Source of the DNA: Flaccisagitta enflata
Lineage: Eukaryota > Chaetognatha > Sagittoidea > Aphragmophora
Assembly: GCA_965153355.1 (NCBI GenBank)
Contig: OZ231127.1
Location: forward strand, 97,030,001 to 97,094,000
Length of the DNA stretch: 64,000 nt
Direction of reading: 5' to 3'
Shown: positions 60,359 through 64,000 of the stretch, piece after piece
Layout of the letters: each line of letters begins with the position of its first letter
Numbering within the stretch: the stretch's first letter is position 1
Notes under the pieces: generated by a model
What the model was told of the DNA's origin: nothing
The model's input: only the letters and a program-made list of their open reading frames with translations
Database searches by the model: none
Translations under genes and position numbers: made by a program

Positions 60359-62247
60359 TAACCTTGGCGTCATAAAAAATGGCGGGTTTTTAAAACCTAT
60401 TTTAACCATCTTAATTCAAGAGAAACTAAGGAAAATCTGTGATGGTTGAAAGCCCTTTGAAAGATCTTTCATTTGAGTCGTGTCTGGACATAGTAGCTCA
60501 AACCGTTTAGAAATTACATAGATTCAAAGAAAACCTCTATCTTTTTACCCTTACGGTGTGTCATTAAAAAAAGTCTGCTAATAATTTCATTATTACCAAA
60601 ACGATAGAAGATTTTGTCCGATTGCCTTCAAATTTTCAGAGATGTCTAAATAGTGTGTCTACTGATACCGGTTCAATCTTTGTGAGAATCGGAAATTTTT
60701 TACTACGGGTTTTTGCATGTTCCTTTACTAACCCTCCCATCCAAATTCTTGAAAAATGATGCAATTTCAAAAAAACTTGTTTATTTCTGAATTATTTGAG
60801 CTCACGCCCAATTTACCTCTTTGGGAGAGGGCCCTAAATATAGAACTTTGAAAGCACTCTAAAACTGTCATAGATTTTTCCAAATTTTAACCATATCTTC
60901 ATGAACAAAACGCTCAATAAAATCCAATCACTGATTCTTTCAAACCACAGTTTGGCAAACCGACATTAAGGCTTACATTTCCTCAAGATAGGCGACAAAT
61001 TTAAAATCTGTTTTCATGATGATTGGACTAATATGTGTACTGAGGGACTCTCTTTCAATTTTTGACTGTATAGCACTGGCCTGACCCAAATTACAAGGCA
61101 AAAACAAAATCGAGAATGCTTTGGTTAAGTAAAGCAGAAAAAATGAAAACTATCAATGTATCAATGCAGGATATGAACAACAGACTAAAGGGGGCCCTCT
61201 GTCCTTCCTTAATCACAAATTCCTCTTCCAATGTCAATGTTTCAAAAAATTAATTTTTATTTTCACCTTGCGCATTATCACAGTGCTTATGTCAGGCGAT
61301 CTACTCACTAGCCACAGACGCTGGCTGCTTTCATGAATTTGTGCTTTAAAACTGATAGTTAGAGAGGCGAAGAAAGAGTTGATGAAAAAAATTGTTCATG
61401 AATTGTATCTTTACCGTGTATTTTCTTTAGATGATATTCACTTTAATGAATGACAAAATGATGGTATTTTCTATGGTAATTTTCTAGACGTTCGCTAGCC
61501 TGACTGGGGCAACATAGGAAGCTGAATTTTTTACTGAAGATAGAGAAGACATGTGGCCAAGGTAGACCTGGAACAAATTCCCAAAAAAGCTACTACCCTC
61601 TGTATGGTTAGATTTTACAGATTTCTTCTTGGATTTATTGTATGTAAAATAATAAAATCTAGATATTTTTTACAGGTCTACCCTGGCCACATGTCTTGTC
61701 TATCTTCAGTAAAAATTCCAGCTTATTACCCAGTCAGACAGCAGCTGTTTGAAAAATTACCCTATATTTGATTTCAATTTTCTGAAATTTTTTGAAGGGG
61801 TTTCTCGCACTAGTATTTGACATTCTATAAAAGAAAAAAAAATTTCAGGGTAACTTCATTTTGAAGCAACGATAGCCTTTAAGATATTTCGCGTGGTGAA
61901 AATGATAGTAAAAGTTGTCCGATTTGGATGAAATTTTAGGAGCTGTTAAAGGCAGGTATGTTGTACCGCCATATAAAATTTTATCTTAATCGGATAAGGT
62001 TAAGTACGGTTTTTAAGAGATTATGTTTAGGTTATGATCACTAACACACGGTAAGGGTGAAAAAGAGAAGTGTTTTTCAAATTGATGTGGCTTCTAAACC
62101 ATTTGAGCGACAATGTTGCAACACAACTCAAATGAAAGATCTTTCGAAGAGCTTTCTAGTCATCACCAATTTTCCTTAGTTTCCCTCAAATTAAGTTTGT
62201 TAAGATAGGTTTTAAAAATCCGCCATTTTTTATGACGCCAAGGTTAA
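60359..62247. repeat. 1.9-kb foldback
   Basis: AACCTTGGCGTCATAAAAAA, TGGCGGGTTTTTAAAACCTA, CTTTGAAAGATCTTTCATTT and ACCCTTACGGTGTG at 60359-60560 are mirrored at 62044-62247. Just inside the arms GATAG...TTGTCCGATT, AAATTTT and AATCGGA occur twice in the same direction (60603 and 61905). No coding frame inside. Confidence 0.7.
61500..61738. repeat. 239-bp hairpin nested in the 1.9-kb foldback
   Basis: CTGACTGGG, TACTGAAGATAGA and GACATGTGGCCAAGGTAGAC on the left pair with GTCTACCCTGGCCACATGTC, TATCTTCAGTA and CCCAGTCAG on the right. Centre near 61619. Confidence 0.75.
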
Positions 62248-62909
62248 TAGACCTTTTAGTTCGATAATGGGATAAAGATGAACACGGTATGCATCACTTT
62301 GAGTCTATCTGGAATAAATGTTATTTACATTGGCAACCAGGACGGGGAGATCTAAAATGGAAGCCGTAATGCCCCTTGTAATGCACCAGGGAATCTCGAA
62401 TTCGCTCGGTAAAGAATGACAGTGCCTTAAAAAAGTCTTTTACGCATCTAAGCCCACGTTCGTCGTCTGTGTAAAAATGGCACGATTGAGCTGATTTTTT
62501 TTCTCAAAATTATGTAAGATTTTTTCCTTATTCAATGCACCAGGTTAGAATGCCAATGAATATTCTTCATAGGTTTTGACATAACTTAGAAACTGGAGAA
62601 CTACTGACGCCGTCAGCCTACCCTATATTGTCCAAATAGTAAGTGCAATAAGTTTCATAATCACATAACCATTAGTAATATTCAGAATATGACTTCTCCG
62701 TTATCCCAGTTTTAGTCGCATTTAGTACAATGAGAGATAAAAAAAACATGGAAATGAAAATACAGCAAGTGAGTCAATAGGTCAATTGAGACGGAAGGAG
62801 ACATTAGAGTTCATGGAATTCCCTTTTATTGCTAGTTGTCTAATTTTGGCCTTGGGATGCTATCGACGTTTTTAACATTCTCCTCTTCGGACTCCACGTT
62901 TGCTTTTAG
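62248..62909. other. No gene recognised
   Basis: AT-rich unique sequence, probably intronic if the exon at 62910 is real. Confidence 0.45.
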
Positions 62910-63160
62910 CCACAATATATGATGTTGATGATTATTCCGATGTCAAACTTTCGAGCGTCCACCTTTCTGCACTCGGCGTCCAACCCATGCCATTTGATAG
63001 CATCCCTATTCATTCAATAGAGTCTGATGCCGAAGTTTCCAGCGTTCCTCTTTCTGGACTCGGTGTCAAGTCAGCGCCTCTTGATGACGTCATGATCTCC
63101 GGCCTTTTTTCCGCCGATGCCAAAGTTGCCGGTTTCAGTGAAATGCCGTATGGATCGTAA
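62910..63160 (+). CDS. Candidate terminal exon with internal protein repeat
   Basis: Acceptor-like CACGTTTGCTTTTAG precedes 62910. The exon runs to TAA at 63158-63160, about 83 residues. It contains a repeat of about 32 residues: SSVHLSALGVQPMPFDS then SSVPLSGLGVKSAPLDD, each followed by an acidic ...DA segment, and a short third start (KVAGFSEMPYGS). The repeat is also visible in DNA. Composition (Ser, Val, Asp, Pro) suggests an extracellular or disordered acidic protein, but I do not recognise it. The exon is followed at once by the left arm of a foldback (63188). Confidence 0.4.
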
Positions 63161-63187
63161 GAAGATGCACCAACCTGTCGATTTGGC

Positions 63188-63650
63188 ATACAGTTACAGT
63201 ACGATGGGAGCAATAAGAGCAGTAGAAAGAGGGCCCCCTATATTTTCACTGTTTGAAGGAAGAACCTAAAGCTTTGGTTTTTCTGAAAGCTGATGGTCCA
63301 AAATATTGAGTGAACACAAAATTCCAAACCAAGTGATTCATATCAAGACCGCCAATTGATATGTCTATATTGCATGTGGCGAGATAGCTCTGTTGATAGA
63401 GTGAAGAACTTGAGAAAATTAATTTCTCTATCTTCAGTGTCGCAGGTTCAAATCCCGAGTGGTGCTGCACTTTTTTTCTTTTTGGTCAACAGTTACAGCT
63501 AGAGCAATAAAACTATATTCACTCAAAGCTCTTGCTCATCAGTTTTCAGAAAAACCATAATGGAAGCTATTTCATTAGAATAGTTAAGCAGGAAATGACC
63601 CTCCATCTGAGGTTCTTATTGCTCCTATGGTACTGTACATAACCGGCTAT
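63188..63650. repeat. Foldback with a tRNA-like sequence in its centre
   Basis: GGGAGCAATAAGAGC, GGTTTTTCTGAAAGCTGATG and TTGAGTGAA on the left are mirrored by TTCACTCAAAGCTCTTGC, CATCAGTTTTCAGAAAAACC and TTATTGCTCCTATGG on the right. Confidence 0.7.
63376..63478 (+). tRNA. tRNA-like sequence (pseudogene or SINE head)
   Basis: TAGCTCTGTTGATAGAG is a clear A-box/D-arm (GCTC with GAGT), TGAAGA...TCTTCA gives a 6-bp anticodon-like stem with an over-long loop (an intron is possible), GGTTCAAATCCCG is a B-box, and TTTTTTT at 63472 could terminate pol III. The acceptor ends do not pair well. Confidence 0.45.
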
Positions 63651-64000
63651 AGTGGATCCGGGAGTAATTGAAATCCACCTACAATACAGTGTGATTTTTT
63701 CTGAACTGCCACATAAGACGAGGACATAGCGCAAAAACAAGAAGAGCTAGCCAAATTTTAGGTGAGAGTTTGCAGTTTTTTGCTAGGATTTCCTGGAACA
63801 AAAATCGATTTTCTCGATAATTTTTCAACTAGAAATGGAATCATGCAAAGTTGAAAAATGAAAAAAATTGCTCTTATACCTATTTTCAGTTACATTCGTC
63901 TCAAATGAAATGTATTTTGGGAAAAACTCAACAGACATACTTGTTTTGGGACTTGAATATCTTTGGTGAGCTGAAAGACAATTCTGCAAAAAAAAAATCG
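63651..64000. other. No gene recognised
   Basis: AT-rich unique sequence to the end of the window. Confidence 0.5.

Overview
This window looks like nuclear DNA of an invertebrate animal. It has a Ty3/gypsy-type LTR element, a non-LTR retrotransposon tail, several families of short transposable elements, splice-acceptor-like exon starts and very long pure microsatellites. There is no operon structure, rRNA or dense coding. Adding up the simple-repeat tracts listed below gives roughly 6 kb of 64 kb. A load like this, with (GT)n near 700 bp and (CT)n near 390 bp, recalls decapod crustacean genomes, but I cannot place the species. A run of 33 N at 23084-23116 is an assembly gap.

Layout. 0-16 kb: microsatellites, scattered copies of a short hairpin-ended element (family A), a 108-bp tandem repeat derived from a MITE end, an exact 8 x 81-bp satellite and the first large hairpin-capped minisatellite element (family E). 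16-33 kb: the densest cluster of families E and F, which are foldback elements made of 20-21-bp minisatellites in opposed orientation with structured ends. A separate 299-bp foldback and several long inverted repeats lie among them. 33-49 kb: two copies of a 1.1-kb dispersed repeat, a possible small membrane protein gene on the minus strand, four MITE copies with 3-bp target duplications, a 585-bp element with terminal inverted repeats, a three-level nested insertion and a broken zinc-finger reading frame. 49-64 kb: a complete LTR-to-LTR gypsy-type insertion whose LTRs are almost identical while its internal region is deleted and frameshifted, large nested foldbacks, tRNA-like sequences and two plausible terminal exons.

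Very little is convincingly coding. Most long open frames are translations of (CT)n, (GT)n, (GAA)n, (AAC)n and similar tracts. The best gene candidates are the terminal exon at 59653-60129, the exon at 62910-63160, the minus-strand membrane/Gly-rich frame at 35177-35512 and the zinc-finger relic at 48389-48702. None could be assigned a function.

The strongest candidate for something undescribed is families E and F. They appear to share hairpins at matching positions, but the paired bases differ in a compensated way between the families. Their ends resemble those of family A, so all three may be non-autonomous relatives using one movement machinery that is not encoded in this window.
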